Assembly: GCA_003284215.1 (NCBI GenBank)
Contig: QBVW01000001.1
Location: 276,127-340,126 of the forward strand
Length of the DNA stretch: 64,000 bases
Reading direction: 5' to 3'
DNA from: SAR86 cluster bacterium AG-313-D11
Lineage (GTDB): Bacteria > Pseudomonadota > Gammaproteobacteria > Magnimaribacterales > D2472
Shown: positions 1 through 9,644 of the stretch, piece after piece
How the letters are laid out: each line of letters starts with the position of its first letter
How positions within the stretch are numbered: the first letter of the stretch is position 1
Program-made: the position numbers and the translations under genes
Notes under the pieces: generated by a model
What the model saw: only the letters and a program-made list of their open reading frames with translations
Database searches by the model: none
What the model was told of the DNA's origin: nothing

Positions 1-1
1 A

Positions 2-145
2 ACCTTGGATGCTTTTTTACAAAATAAACACTACATAGTACCTGGCAAAGGCAATTCTAAGTTTGCTTTTTTGCCTAGAATTTTATCCAGAGCCAAAGTC
101 TTAAAATTTACTGGTGATGCTTTTAAAAAACATACTGCAAGTTAG
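2..145 (+). CDS. C-terminal fragment of a short-chain dehydrogenase/reductase (partial)
   Basis: The window opens inside a reading frame that is free of stops from base 2 to a TAG at 143-145, giving 47 residues. The fragment reads like the tail of an SDR-family oxidoreductase: a hydrophobic substrate-binding helix with a V-P-G-K-G turn, then a basic end with paired lysines. The Rossmann nucleotide-binding site and the Tyr-Lys active site lie upstream of the window and cannot be checked. The next gene starts 40 bases downstream on the same strand, so the two may be co-transcribed. The family call rests on resemblance of a short C-terminus only. Confidence 0.5.
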   Translation, partial: TLDAFLQNKHYIVPGKGNSKFAFLPRILSRAKVLKFTGDAFKKHTAS

Positions 146-185
146 TTTTACCCGAAAGGATATTTTTTTAGTAGCATAGGAGACC

Positions 186-1718
186 ATGGCTATTAAAAAC
201 CGACCAGAGTTTCAAAAATTTATTCGTAGAGTTGAAAAAAGCTCTGATGAATTGCGTGCATCTTCAACTGAAAAAAGACATTCTAAACAATATAGAACTG
301 CTCGAGAAAACCTTGCTCATTTAGCAGATCAGGATAGTTTTTTAGAGTTTGGTCAATTTGCAGTCGCAGCCCAACGCAGTCGTCGAGACTATGAAGAACT
401 TCAAGATAAGACCAATGCCGACGGCATTATTACTGGATTTTGCTCTATCAATTCTGAATTAGTTGGATCAGAAAACTCTCAAGCAGTTGCAATTGTTTAT
501 GATTATTCTGTATTAGCAGGAACTCAAGGTGCGTTTCATCATCTGAAGCTGGATCGCATTTGTGATCAAGCTAAAAAGTTTGAGTTACCGATTGTAATTT
601 TTACCGAGGGGGGTGGAGGCAGACCTGGAGATACCGATGTATTGATTCAGATAGCAGGATTGCATATACCTTCTTTTTCTACTTGGGCTCAACTTACTGG
701 CAGTTCTTTAAAAATTGCTGTAAATAATGGTTATTGCTTTGCGGGTAATGCTGCATTATTTGGTTGTTCAGATTTTAGAATTGCAACCAAGACCTCATGG
801 ATTGGTATGGCTGGTCCAGCCATGATTGAAGGTGGTGGGCTTGGAGTATTTCAGCCAACAGATATTGGTCCTGTTTCAGTGCATGAGCAGAATGGAGTCG
901 TAGACTATGTTGCTGACAATGAAGAGGATGCAACTTTGATTGCAAAAAAACTCCTTGCTTATTTTCAAGGCCCTATCAGCGAATTTTCAGTCAAGGATCA
1001 AGAAATTCTTCGTAATATCATGCCTGAGGACAGGCGTTATTCCTATGAGGTTCGAGATATTATCAATATAGTGTCTGATGAAGATAGTTTTTTGGAGCTC
1101 AGGAAAAACTTCGGTCAAAGTATTGTGACCGGCTTTATTAGAATAGAAGGGAAGCCTTTCGCTCTTCTTGCAAGTGACTGTCAAAAACTTGGGGGCGCAA
1201 TAGACTCTGAGTCTGCTGAAAAAGCAGCGGAGTTTATTTCTATTTGCAATGATCATAATCTTTCAATTCTTGTTCTTGCCGACACTCCAGGATTCATGGT
1301 TGGCCCAGCAAGTGAAGAGGGTGGAGCCGTCAGAAGAATGGCGTCTCTATTCAAACAAGGAGCAAACATCAAGGTTCCCCTTGTAGCCATCTTTCTTCGC
1401 AAAGGATACGGATTAGGCGCACAAGCTTTAGTTGGGGGCAGCCTTCATAATCCAGTCTATACAGCAGCATGGCCAACAGGAGAATTTGGAGGTATGGGAA
1501 TTGAAGGCGCGGTTAAGCTTGGATACAAAAAAGAACTAGAGAGTCTTGAAGACCTTAATGAGCGTAAAGAGCTTTTTGATAAGCTTGTTGCTAAGATGTA
1601 TGAGGTTGGTCAGGCTATTGAGGCTGCATCTTTTCTAGAAATTGATGCTGTGATTGATCCAATAGAAACAAGAAACGTCGTGCTTAAAGCTTTTCAATCT
1701 GCACAAGGAAATAGATGA
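186..1718 (+). CDS. Acyl-CoA carboxylase carboxyltransferase (beta) subunit
   Basis: This 510-residue protein has the tandem crotonase-like fold of biotin-dependent acyl-CoA carboxyltransferases, which move a carboxyl group from carboxybiotin to an acyl-CoA. The N half (about 25-260) carries the glycine-rich E-G-G-G-G-R-P-G-D segment. The C half (about 270-505) carries the D-T-P-G-F and G-Y-G-L-G-A-Q-A segments that form the second oxyanion hole. The length fits the propionyl/methylcrotonyl-CoA carboxylase family. The ATG at 186 has an AGGAGA Shine-Dalgarno just upstream. No biotin carboxylase or biotin carrier subunit is in the window, so the acyl substrate (acetyl, propionyl, methylcrotonyl or geranyl) cannot be fixed. 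The stop overlaps the next start (ATGA), so translation is probably coupled to the hydrolase gene. Confidence 0.85.
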   Translation: MAIKNRPEFQKFIRRVEKSSDELRASSTEKRHSKQYRTARENLAHLADQDSFLEFGQFAVAAQRSRRDYEELQDKTNADGIITGFCSINSELVGSENSQAVAIVYDYSVLAGTQGAFHHLKLDRICDQAKKFELPIVIFTEGGGGRPGDTDVLIQIAGLHIPSFSTWAQLTGSSLKIAVNNGYCFAGNAALFGCSDFRIATKTSWIGMAGPAMIEGGGLGVFQPTDIGPVSVHEQNGVVDYVADNEEDATLIAKKLLAYFQGPISEFSVKDQEILRNIMPEDRRYSYEVRDIINIVSDEDSFLELRKNFGQSIVTGFIRIEGKPFALLASDCQKLGGAIDSESAEKAAEFISICNDHNLSILVLADTPGFMVGPASEEGGAVRRMASLFKQGANIKVPLVAIFLRKGYGLGAQALVGGSLHNPVYTAAWPTGEFGGMGIEGAVKLGYKKELESLEDLNERKELFDKLVAKMYEVGQAIEAASFLEIDAVIDPIETRNVVLKAFQSAQGNR

Positions 1719-2686
1719 AAAAAATATTTACTGCTTTATTGATTATTTTTTTGCTTTTATGGGCTCCCTACTTTATTCAAACATATAACCTTAAAACTTT
1801 AACTGCATCAGATCTTCCCAATGAGGGAGGCTGGGCCTCATTAGAAGAAGGTAATCTATATTACCGATGGTATTATCCAGTGGAACAAGCTGCCAACAAC
1901 GAAACAGTTGTCCTTGTTCATGGATTTTCAACTCCTCATTTTGTATGGGATGGAATGAAAGGCTTGTTACTGGATGCAGGCTACTCAGTCCTTGTTTTTG
2001 ATCACTATGGTCGAGGGTACTCTGAGAGACCAAGGATTAAATACACAAAGGATGTTTTTGTTCAGTCTCTAAAAGGGTTGTTAGATTCTCAAGAAATTTC
2101 TGAACAGGTACATTTGGTTGGTTACTCAATGGGCGGACCAATAGTTGGTCACTTTACTAATGAGTTTCCTGGCATGGTTAAAAGCATGTCATTGATTGCT
2201 CCAGCAGGTTTTATGGTTGAAAACCCAACTGAGGATTGGTGGATCATGAAACCTTTAATCGGAGAGTGGTTTCTAAATGTTTTTGGTTCAAGGTTGGTCT
2301 TTCAAGGTAATGAAGAGAACGATGAGCCACCTAGAGAAGACCCATTGGCTTTATCAAAAAAAGAATTTATAAAAAAAGCAGGAATACAGATGCAATATAA
2401 GGGCTTTATTCATGCTTTGCTATCAACAGCTCGTAATTTCAATTTATTTAGCACCCAGGAAATGTTTGGCAAAGTCGGGAATTTAAATAAGCCCACTCTA
2501 ACTATCTGGGGAACTGATGATGGTGTTGTTCCATTTAAGGGAAGTGAAGAACTTATGCTTTATATTCCTCAATCTGAGTTACTAATATTGGAGGGAGGCA
2601 AGCATGATATTACCTATGCTGAGCCTTCATTCGTTGGTGCAGCTATTCGTGATTTTCTAATTAGCTTGGCTAAGGCTGAAGTTTAG
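1715..2686 (+). CDS. Membrane-anchored or secreted alpha/beta hydrolase
   Basis: This 323-residue protein begins with a hydrophobic segment (residues 4-20) that looks like a signal anchor. An alpha/beta-hydrolase domain follows. The visible landmarks are the H-G-F oxyanion motif (69-71), the nucleophile elbow G-Y-S-M-G-G (Ser138), an acidic residue in W-G-T-D-D (268/269) and the catalytic His297 in G-G-K-H-D. Such enzymes cleave esters, lipids or related bonds; the substrate cannot be read from sequence. The start overlaps the carboxyltransferase stop by 4 bases. Its last 17 bases overlap the 3' end of valS on the other strand, so the two genes converge with no room for a terminator. Confidence 0.8.
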   Translation: MKKIFTALLIIFLLLWAPYFIQTYNLKTLTASDLPNEGGWASLEEGNLYYRWYYPVEQAANNETVVLVHGFSTPHFVWDGMKGLLLDAGYSVLVFDHYGRGYSERPRIKYTKDVFVQSLKGLLDSQEISEQVHLVGYSMGGPIVGHFTNEFPGMVKSMSLIAPAGFMVENPTEDWWIMKPLIGEWFLNVFGSRLVFQGNEENDEPPREDPLALSKKEFIKKAGIQMQYKGFIHALLSTARNFNLFSTQEMFGKVGNLNKPTLTIWGTDDGVVPFKGSEELMLYIPQSELLILEGGKHDITYAEPSFVGAAIRDFLISLAKAEV

Positions 2687-5462
2687 AGATACTTTTTTCT
2701 AACAATACCTTTTTGCTTTCAGCATCTAAAACTTTTGCTTTTTCTTTCTCAACAACTGCAGGGGGAGCCTTGGAAGTAAATTGCTCATTAGCAAGCTTAG
2801 AGTTAATAATCTTTAGGTCATTCTCTACATCTGCTAGCTCTTTTTGAAGTCGTATCATTTCTTCTTCAGGATCAATCAATCCCTCTAATGGAATGATTAG
2901 TTTGTAACCATCCATAGTTTTTTCAATAGCTTCTGCTGGTATCTTGTCACTAAATTCAATCCCATCTAATTTAGCAATTCCCGCAATCATTGCTTCATTT
3001 TCACTGATAACAGATTGCATTTCAGAGTTGAGATCATTGGAAATAATGAGATTCAGAGTCTCATTTTTAATATTTTGATTTTCTGCTCTAATCACTCTGA
3101 GTGCAGAAACAATGCTGATAATTTCATCTAATTGCTGCTCAGTTTTTTTATTGGATGCCCGCGCATGAGCAAAGCCACCCTCAACCATAAAACCCAATTT
3201 CTCTACCTTTGCCAAACCAGCTAATTTAGAAGAAAGTTCCTCAGTAATAAATGGCATGAATGGATGCAGCAATTCAAGGATGCTATAGAAGTTTGTAATT
3301 AAATTTCCAACTAAATCATTTGTTTGGTTAGCATCTTCAGAGTTTTGGATGGCCACTTTATTAAATTCTATATACCAGTCACAGAAATTTGACCATACCA
3401 ATTCATAAATCTCTGCTGAAGCTAAATCAAATCGATATTGTTTGATATGCGTTTGACAATTTTCAGCAGTTTGATGAATTTTTGATCCCATCCAATCGGA
3501 TAAAATATCTTCTGAGTTCTCACTAGGCTGATAACTATGGTTGGTAACCTGCATTTCAATAAACCTGAATGCGTTCCAAATTTTGTTACAGAAGTTCCTG
3601 TAACCTTTGATTCTGCCTATATCAAAATTAATGTCTCTACCTGGGGAGGCAAGAGAATAGAAAGTGTATCGCAATGCATCAGTACCATAACTTTCAATAC
3701 CCTCAGGAAACTGTTTTTTTGTTTGTTTAATAATTTGTTCTTTGAGCTGAGGCTGCATCATGCCTTCAGTTCTTTTTGTGAGGAGTTCATCCAAGGAAAC
3801 CCCGTCAATAAGATCAATTGGATCAAGGATATTTCCTTTTGACTTAGACATCTTTTGTCCATTTTCATCTTTAATCAGGCCAGTTATGTAAACCTCTTTG
3901 AATGGAACCTCTTTCATGAAATGCTTTGTCATCATGATCATTCTTGCTACCCAAAAAAAGATGATATCAAAACCCGTTACTAAGGTTGTTGTTGGGTGAA
4001 AGAGATTTAACTTTTCATTTTTTTTAGGCCATCCCATTGTTGCAAATGTCCAAAGGCTAGATGAAAACCATGTATCTAATACGTCATCTTCTTGGTGTAA
4101 AACGCCCTTAAGATTATGTTTATCTCTTACATCTTTCTCAGAAAACCCTGCATAGGGTGTATTTGATTCATCGTACCAAATTGGAATTCTATGTCCCCAC
4201 CATAGTTGCCTGCTTATGCACCAGTCTTGAATGTTATCCATCCATTGGAAATAGGTTTTTTCCCAATTAGCAGGCACAAATTGTATTTCTTTTGACTTCA
4301 CAGCTTCAATGGCTGGTTTAGCAAGAGTTTTTGCATCTACATACCATTGATCTGTTAAGAGGGGCTCAAGAATTTGATCAGATCTATCTCCATAGGGCAG
4401 GGTACTCTCATATTCCTTTTCAGATACCAGAAAGTTTTCTTTTTCTAAATTCTTCAAGAGCACTTTACGAGCCTCAAACCTATCCATGCCATGAAATTTT
4501 TCAGGAGCAACACCAATAATTTGAACGGCTTTGTTTAGAATTGAAATTGGAGAAAAGGCGCCTTCATCCCCCGTGTGACATTGCAAGCTATCATTCATGT
4601 GGAGCCCATGTCGTTTGCCTAATTCATAGTCATTAAAATCATGACCAGGAGTTATCTTGACAACACCAGTTCCAAATTCCGCATCTACATAGTCGTCTGC
4701 AACAATAGGAATAACTCTATCGCAAAGTGGGATCTCAGCATTTTTACCTACTAGATGAGCAAACCTCTTATCATCAGGATTGACTGCGAGAGCCATGTCT
4801 CCTAAAAGTGTTTCAGGTCTTGTGGTAGCAACAGTCACAAATTCATGAGTTCCCTCTAGTTGATACTTTATTTCCCAGATTTTAATTGTTAAATCTTTAT
4901 TGACCACTTCAAGGTCTGATAGGGAGGTTTCTAGCACAGGATCCCAATTTACTAGGCGCTTGCCTTGGTAAATAAGTCCTTCTTCAAATAATTGAATAAA
5001 TGCGCTTAAAACTGAGTGCTGGTATTCATCATCTAATGTGAACCTCTCAGTGCTCCAGTCTAGACTTGATCCCAAGCGCCTAAGTTGTGAGGTAATTTTA
5101 TTACCAGAATATTTCTTCCAATTCCAAACTTCTTTTTCAAAAGCTTCTCTGCCAATATCATCCTTTGACTTGCCCTCGGCATTTAATCTTCTTTCAACTA
5201 CCATTTCAGTAGCAATGCCAGCATGATCTGTTCCCACTTGCCATAAAGTGTTTTTACCCGACATTCGATAGTAGCGAATCAAGCAATCCATGATGGCATT
5301 TTGAAATCCATGCCCCATGTGAAGTGTTCCAGTTACATTTGGTGGAGGAATAGCTAATGAATAAGATTCAGACCTATCATCTGGGGTAAACAGACCGGAA
5401 TCTTCCCATTCTTGATAGAGTCTTTGCTCTATCTCAGATGGGTCATATGGCTTCTTATCCAT
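2670..5462 (-). CDS. valS: Valyl-tRNA synthetase
   Basis: This 930-residue class I aminoacyl-tRNA synthetase charges tRNA-Val with valine. The HIGH signature appears as H-M-G-H (48-51) after the P-P-P-N-V-T-G stretch, and KMSKS is intact at 537-541. Between them lies the CP1 editing domain with the T-T-R-P-E-T motif that hydrolyses mischarged threonine. The C-terminus (about 860-930) is the coiled-coil tRNA-binding arm typical of ValRS. Length is normal for the family. It lies 23 bases downstream of pepA on the same strand and is probably co-transcribed with it. The holC gene that often sits between the two in gammaproteobacteria is not there. Only a weak AGG precedes the ATG. Confidence 0.97.
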   Translation of the reverse strand: MDKKPYDPSEIEQRLYQEWEDSGLFTPDDRSESYSLAIPPPNVTGTLHMGHGFQNAIMDCLIRYYRMSGKNTLWQVGTDHAGIATEMVVERRLNAEGKSKDDIGREAFEKEVWNWKKYSGNKITSQLRRLGSSLDWSTERFTLDDEYQHSVLSAFIQLFEEGLIYQGKRLVNWDPVLETSLSDLEVVNKDLTIKIWEIKYQLEGTHEFVTVATTRPETLLGDMALAVNPDDKRFAHLVGKNAEIPLCDRVIPIVADDYVDAEFGTGVVKITPGHDFNDYELGKRHGLHMNDSLQCHTGDEGAFSPISILNKAVQIIGVAPEKFHGMDRFEARKVLLKNLEKENFLVSEKEYESTLPYGDRSDQILEPLLTDQWYVDAKTLAKPAIEAVKSKEIQFVPANWEKTYFQWMDNIQDWCISRQLWWGHRIPIWYDESNTPYAGFSEKDVRDKHNLKGVLHQEDDVLDTWFSSSLWTFATMGWPKKNEKLNLFHPTTTLVTGFDIIFFWVARMIMMTKHFMKEVPFKEVYITGLIKDENGQKMSKSKGNILDPIDLIDGVSLDELLTKRTEGMMQPQLKEQIIKQTKKQFPEGIESYGTDALRYTFYSLASPGRDINFDIGRIKGYRNFCNKIWNAFRFIEMQVTNHSYQPSENSEDILSDWMGSKIHQTAENCQTHIKQYRFDLASAEIYELVWSNFCDWYIEFNKVAIQNSEDANQTNDLVGNLITNFYSILELLHPFMPFITEELSSKLAGLAKVEKLGFMVEGGFAHARASNKKTEQQLDEIISIVSALRVIRAENQNIKNETLNLIISNDLNSEMQSVISENEAMIAGIAKLDGIEFSDKIPAEAIEKTMDGYKLIIPLEGLIDPEEEMIRLQKELADVENDLKIINSKLANEQFTSKAPPAVVEKEKAKVLDAESKKVLLEKSISKLQP

Positions 5463-5485
5463 TACCTATAAGGATTTGAAAAGTC

Positions 5486-7000
5486 TTATAAATTTCCATT
5501 TAAAATTAATTCAGCCAACAATGGAACTGGTCTGCCGGTACCACCTTTTTTAGCACCACCATTCCAGGCACTTGCTGCAATATCCATGTGAGCCCATTTA
5601 AAATCTTTAGTAAAATTAGATAGAAAAGATGCAGCATGAATAGTTCCAGCTTCTCTGCCGCCTCCAATGTTTGCAAGGTCTGCAAAATTTGTTTTTGTGC
5701 AATGCGCATATTCATCCCAAAGAGGTAATTGCCAAGCTCTGTCACCAGATTTTTCTCCAGCTGCTAAAATTTTATCAGCCAGGGGTTGGTTATTGGCCAT
5801 CACTCCAGTAGCAGGACTGCCAAGCGCAACAACTACAGCTCCAGTTAAAGTAGCCATATCGATTACATGACTAGGCTTGAATTTCTTTGAGTAAGTCAAT
5901 GCATCACATAGTACTAATCTACCCTCAGCGTCTGTGTTCAAAATTTCAATGGTTTGGCCTGACATGGAAGTGACAACATCACCAGGTTTAGTGGCGCGCG
6001 CAGAAGGCATGTTTTCTGCACAAACCAATAAGCCTACAACATTCACTTTAGCTTTTAGTCTAGCTAGCGTTTGCATAATTCCAAATACGGATGCAGCTCC
6101 ACACATGTCCCATTTCATCTCATCCATAGCAGGGCTTGGCTTAATTGAGATGCCACCAGTATCAAATGTAATTCCTTTGCCCACTAACACGATAGGCTGC
6201 TTATCTTTTGCACCGCCTTTGTATTCAATGGTCATCATCCTGGATGGCTCATCACTACCTTTGCCAACTGACAAATAAGAACCCATTTTCAATCGCTCCA
6301 TATCCCTTTCATTGAGACTAGAGATTTTAAGAGCTGGAAAATCTTTTTTCAGAGCTTTTGTTTTACGCTCAATAATCCTTGGTGTGCAATGGTTTGCAGG
6401 TAAATCGCCAAGATGTTTTGTAGCATTCATTCCTTCACCAACAGCATGACCAAGCTTTACCGCAGTTTTAACTGATCTTAGTTTTGCTGGAGTTAAGCCA
6501 GCAAATAACAGAGTTCCTTTTTTAACTGTGACAGGTTTTGCAGTCTTATTTTTTGTTGCATTAAAAGTGTAGGCTGCAGCTTCGAATGTTCTAGCTGCTA
6601 CTTCAGCAGCCCATACCACATCAAAATCCTTTGAAGTAGTCGAGCTCATTAAATATGCAAAATCCTTTGCCTGGGCTGATTTGACTAAGCCCATGATTTC
6701 CTCGTAATAACGCAGCACTAAAAAGCTAGCTGCTTTAGGATCTGGTTCTTTGATGAGCAAAATATTTTTTGCTGCAACCTTATTAGGAGCAGGGAGGAAA
6801 ATAGATTTTCTAGACCCACTATTAATTTCTTTGATTGACTCTTTAACCAATGATTGAGCACTTGCTTGCAGACCTATGAGCTCAGCGGCTGCTGCTGTTT
6901 TTTTATTGATTGCAATAATCAACAGATCTGTTTTAACTTTTAATAGATCTGCAGAATTAACATTATTTGCTGTTAGACTTGATAAGACTTTGTAAGCCAT
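5486..7000 (-). CDS. pepA: Leucyl aminopeptidase (cytosol aminopeptidase, M17)
   Basis: This 504-residue M17 metallopeptidase removes N-terminal amino acids from peptides in the cytoplasm using two divalent metal ions. The family signature N-T-D-A-E-G-R is at 355-361. The metal-binding lysine/aspartate stretch G-K-G-I-T-F-D-T-G-G lies in the middle of the protein. An alanine-rich N-terminal domain of about 165 residues precedes the catalytic half, as expected. The ATG at 7000 is preceded by AGGAG at 8 bases. It is divergent from lptF with a 66 bp intergenic region, the arrangement also found in E. coli and Pseudomonas. In some gammaproteobacteria PepA doubles as a DNA-binding regulator of carAB; nothing here tests that. 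Confidence 0.96.
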   Translation of the reverse strand: MAYKVLSSLTANNVNSADLLKVKTDLLIIAINKKTAAAAELIGLQASAQSLVKESIKEINSGSRKSIFLPAPNKVAAKNILLIKEPDPKAASFLVLRYYEEIMGLVKSAQAKDFAYLMSSTTSKDFDVVWAAEVAARTFEAAAYTFNATKNKTAKPVTVKKGTLLFAGLTPAKLRSVKTAVKLGHAVGEGMNATKHLGDLPANHCTPRIIERKTKALKKDFPALKISSLNERDMERLKMGSYLSVGKGSDEPSRMMTIEYKGGAKDKQPIVLVGKGITFDTGGISIKPSPAMDEMKWDMCGAASVFGIMQTLARLKAKVNVVGLLVCAENMPSARATKPGDVVTSMSGQTIEILNTDAEGRLVLCDALTYSKKFKPSHVIDMATLTGAVVVALGSPATGVMANNQPLADKILAAGEKSGDRAWQLPLWDEYAHCTKTNFADLANIGGGREAGTIHAASFLSNFTKDFKWAHMDIAASAWNGGAKKGGTGRPVPLLAELILNGNL

Positions 7001-7066
7001 AAACCATACTCCTGATAAAAATTACTGATAAGATATTTATTGTAATGCATCAAGATCCCTAAAGGC

Positions 7067-8194
7067 ATGTATAAAAAGAATATTCTTGCAATTCATTTAA
7101 ATTCTCAAATTTTTAAAGGTTTTGCGGCAATATTATTTATTCTTACGGCTTTGATTTTTTCATCAAGACTTGTTGGCTATTTTGAGCAAGCTGCATCAGG
7201 CAGCTTGAATCCAGATATTATCTTTTCTGTAATTTTTCTTAGATTGCCTGATTTTCTTGCATTGTTGATTCCTTTTGCATTTTTTTTGAGCCTGCTGTTA
7301 GTTATATCTGAACTGTATAGCTCTAATGGAATCTATGCTTATTTTTCTGCAGGAGTCTCTCGGTTAAGGCTTATCAAGCACATAACACCATTTTTTTTTA
7401 TCACTTTGATTACATGTACGCTGATAAGCATTTACTTAGCCCCTTATAGCAAAGCTCTGTCTAAAAGCTTGATAGCTGAGCAATCCTATGAAGATAAACT
7501 ATCAATGTTGCAACCTGAAACATTGGTCAATCTCGATGAAGCTGGAAGCTATCTTCATTTTAAATCTTATGATGACGCACAGATGACTGACGTAACATTT
7601 TTTGTTCAAGATGATCCATCCCTTTCAATTATTAAGGCTGAGTTACTTGAAATATCAAATCAGGGCAATGATATGGTTTTAAATTTTAAAAATGGGTCTA
7701 TATACCCAGACCTAAATAGCTCCAATAAAATAGATGCCTCATTCAAAGAATTAACTCATTCTATTGGGGTTGAAGACACATCAAATAAATCATTTACTCT
7801 TTCGAAATTGCTTGATTATAAAAATCAGTCTAATTTTATTCAGAATCAATGGAATGCCAGCATTCCGATTATGCTTATTGCATTACTGTTACTTAGTTTT
7901 GTTTTTGGTAAAGAGAATCCAAGATCAGGGAGAGAGGGCAGCCTGGTTACTGGAGTATTAATCTATATCTTTTACCTAAGTGTTTTGGTTGCATTTAGAG
8001 AAAGCTACGCTGAAAATCTTAATCTCTTTTATCATTTTTTATGGCCTGTGCATCTGGTGTTTTTATCTTTTGGAAGCTTGCTTTTTTGGCTTGATGGAAG
8101 GGTTTCATTGAAGAGTTTTTTTTCTAACTCAAGAATCAAAACCATCTTAATTATCTTTTTAATATTTGTTCTTTTGGCGTGGCTAAGCTCATGA
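7067..8194 (+). CDS. lptF: LPS export ABC transporter permease LptF
   Basis: This 375-residue inner-membrane protein has the LptF/LptG (YjgP/YjgQ) layout. Three N-terminal membrane helices (within about 15-125) are followed by a periplasmic beta-jellyroll domain (about 130-260) and three C-terminal helices (about 265-373). With LptG and the ATPase LptB (encoded at 57 kb here) it extracts lipopolysaccharide from the inner membrane and feeds it to the LptA bridge. Its stop overlaps the lptG start as ATGA. The ATG at 7067 has only an AAAGG immediately upstream, which is too close for a normal Shine-Dalgarno, so the start has slight uncertainty. Confidence 0.93.
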   Translation: MYKKNILAIHLNSQIFKGFAAILFILTALIFSSRLVGYFEQAASGSLNPDIIFSVIFLRLPDFLALLIPFAFFLSLLLVISELYSSNGIYAYFSAGVSRLRLIKHITPFFFITLITCTLISIYLAPYSKALSKSLIAEQSYEDKLSMLQPETLVNLDEAGSYLHFKSYDDAQMTDVTFFVQDDPSLSIIKAELLEISNQGNDMVLNFKNGSIYPDLNSSNKIDASFKELTHSIGVEDTSNKSFTLSKLLDYKNQSNFIQNQWNASIPIMLIALLLLSFVFGKENPRSGREGSLVTGVLIYIFYLSVLVAFRESYAENLNLFYHFLWPVHLVFLSFGSLLFWLDGRVSLKSFFSNSRIKTILIIFLIFVLLAWLSS

Positions 8195-9189
8195 TAAAAG
8201 ATATTTTTAACACCTATTCCAAACATCTAATTATTAGAAGCTTTGTAATCTCAGCACTAGTGTGGCTTGTGATGTTATTTCTTGATTTTGCAGTTACTTT
8301 AGTGATGGAGCTTGAAAATTTATCGGATGATAAAAGTTTTCTAAATATATTTAATCTTGTGCTTTATGAGCAATTACATAAGGGGATGCAATACCTTGAA
8401 AGCTCTATGTTGATAGGCACGTTAATTTCACTATCAATTTTTAATCAGCAGGGCAATTTAGTTTTTTTACGCTCAGCTGGATTTTCGCCTTTAAAAATTG
8501 TTTTAGTATCAGGCTTGGGCCCATTGATCCTTTCATTAGTATTAATTTTTTTTGATGAAACATTATTTATGGACTTGGCAAAAACATCCAAAACTCTAAA
8601 TCAACCCAACCAATCAGCAGAACTAATTCAATGGGAGATAGCTGATAAAAATCTTATTGGTTTAAGTCGCTTAAATGACAGTGAGGCTGAAGCAATAAGA
8701 ATTATAGAATTTAATGATCAGCAAAAAATTATTTCATTCACTAGTTTTAAGGAAGGTGAATTAGACGATGGTAAATTACAAATTGTAGATTCATCTTATA
8801 ATAAAACATTTGATTTCCCGGCATCCTTTTTGTTATCAAACAATGCCCTAGAAAAATTCTCGTTACCTGCTTTGTTTAGATTGAAAAATTCTTATCAGCT
8901 TAATAAGGATCTGCAAAAAATTGATTCCTTGATATATTCTAGATTTCTCATGCCAATTTCTATCATTGCCATAATCTTTTTAGCAGGAAGTCTGATGTTT
9001 GATAATATGCGCTCAACAGGAGTCGGTCGACAAATAATTATAGGCATTTCACTAGGACTTATTTATGACTTAATTAAAGATTTAAGCATTGCGTCATTCC
9101 TGACATATCAATGGCCAATATTAATGGCCCATCTTTTACCAATAATGATTTTAATTGGAGTCGGAACTTATAAATTTCAGAAAATCTAG
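8191..9189 (+). CDS. lptG: LPS export ABC transporter permease LptG
   Basis: This is the partner of LptF: 332 residues with the same plan of three membrane helices, a periplasmic jellyroll domain and three more helices. I chose the ATG at 8191, which overlaps the lptF stop by 4 bases (ATGA), over an in-frame GTG 12 bases further upstream, because ATGA coupling is the rule in this genome. The stop codon abuts the stop of the convergent RDD gene with no base between them. Function as half of the LptFG channel of the LPS transport machine is known for the family. Confidence 0.92.
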   Translation: MIKDIFNTYSKHLIIRSFVISALVWLVMLFLDFAVTLVMELENLSDDKSFLNIFNLVLYEQLHKGMQYLESSMLIGTLISLSIFNQQGNLVFLRSAGFSPLKIVLVSGLGPLILSLVLIFFDETLFMDLAKTSKTLNQPNQSAELIQWEIADKNLIGLSRLNDSEAEAIRIIEFNDQQKIISFTSFKEGELDDGKLQIVDSSYNKTFDFPASFLLSNNALEKFSLPALFRLKNSYQLNKDLQKIDSLIYSRFLMPISIIAIIFLAGSLMFDNMRSTGVGRQIIIGISLGLIYDLIKDLSIASFLTYQWPILMAHLLPIMILIGVGTYKFQKI

Positions 9190-9603
9190 TTAAATTTTTT
9201 CTAGTCTAGTTTTAGAAAGAATGTCATTCACAGCCAGTTTTTTTGAATCTACGTAAATAAGAAATAAAGGCATACCAAGAAGCGCTAGCATTCCACAATT
9301 TACTGAATATCTCAAAAAGGTTTGCTTCAGAGTTATCCGATCATTATTGAGATCTGTATTAACAATTTTAAATTTCCATACCTGCATTCCAAGAGTCTGG
9401 CCGTTTTTTATCCAAAAGAATGTAAAAAATAACCACCCACTTACAAAAACTAATAAACCCCCGATGAATGGATGTAAGATTTCACCACCGTTCAACCAAA
9501 GCGCTAAAGAGCCGACAAGAAACCAAACTCCAAGCAGTAAAAAGAAGTCATAGACTGAAGCAATGATTCTCTTAAAGGGTCCTACGTAAGGTGTTTTTTC
9601 CAT
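9190..9603 (-). CDS. RDD family membrane protein
   Basis: This 137-residue protein starts with the RDD-type segment (R-I-I-A-S-V-Y-D, residues 14-21), where the first helix carries a conserved Arg and Asp. Two further hydrophobic segments and a T-L-G-M motif follow (around 69-72). RDD proteins are small multi-helix membrane proteins of unclear function, some linked to ion transport. The open frame runs further upstream to 9744, but that part overlaps the peptide transporter gene on the other strand and has no family similarity, so the ATG at 9603 is preferred. It converges on lptG. A TATATC box lies 6 bases before the ATG, suggesting a leaderless transcript. Confidence 0.8.
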   Translation of the reverse strand: MEKTPYVGPFKRIIASVYDFFLLLGVWFLVGSLALWLNGGEILHPFIGGLLVFVSGWLFFTFFWIKNGQTLGMQVWKFKIVNTDLNNDRITLKQTFLRYSVNCGMLALLGMPLFLIYVDSKKLAVNDILSKTRLEKI

Positions 9604-9608
9604 TAGTT

Positions 9609-9617
9609 TGATATAGT
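9609..9617. promoter_or_regulatory. Overlapping divergent -10 boxes for the RDD and POT genes
   Basis: On the plus strand the bases read TGA then TATAGT (9612-9617), an extended -10 for the POT transporter gene. On the minus strand the same bases read TATATC (9615-9610), placed exactly 6 bases before the RDD ATG, with TTGAGT 18 bases upstream as a possible -35. Both calls come from sequence alone. Because the boxes share bases, polymerase could serve only one gene at a time. Confidence 0.4.
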
Positions 9618-9644
9618 ATTCTCCTAAATCATAACTCAAATAAT

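Noticed and set aside
987-1256. Open frame of 89 codons on the minus strand inside the carboxyltransferase gene
   Set aside because: Antisense to a clearly real gene, with no recognisable domain and no ribosome-binding site. It is a frame shadow, like the other antisense frames in valS, pepA, ftsH, carB, murA and infB.
5506-5745. Open frame of 79 codons overlapping the end of pepA on the same strand
   Set aside because: It is another frame of the conserved pepA C-terminus and shows no independent gene signals.
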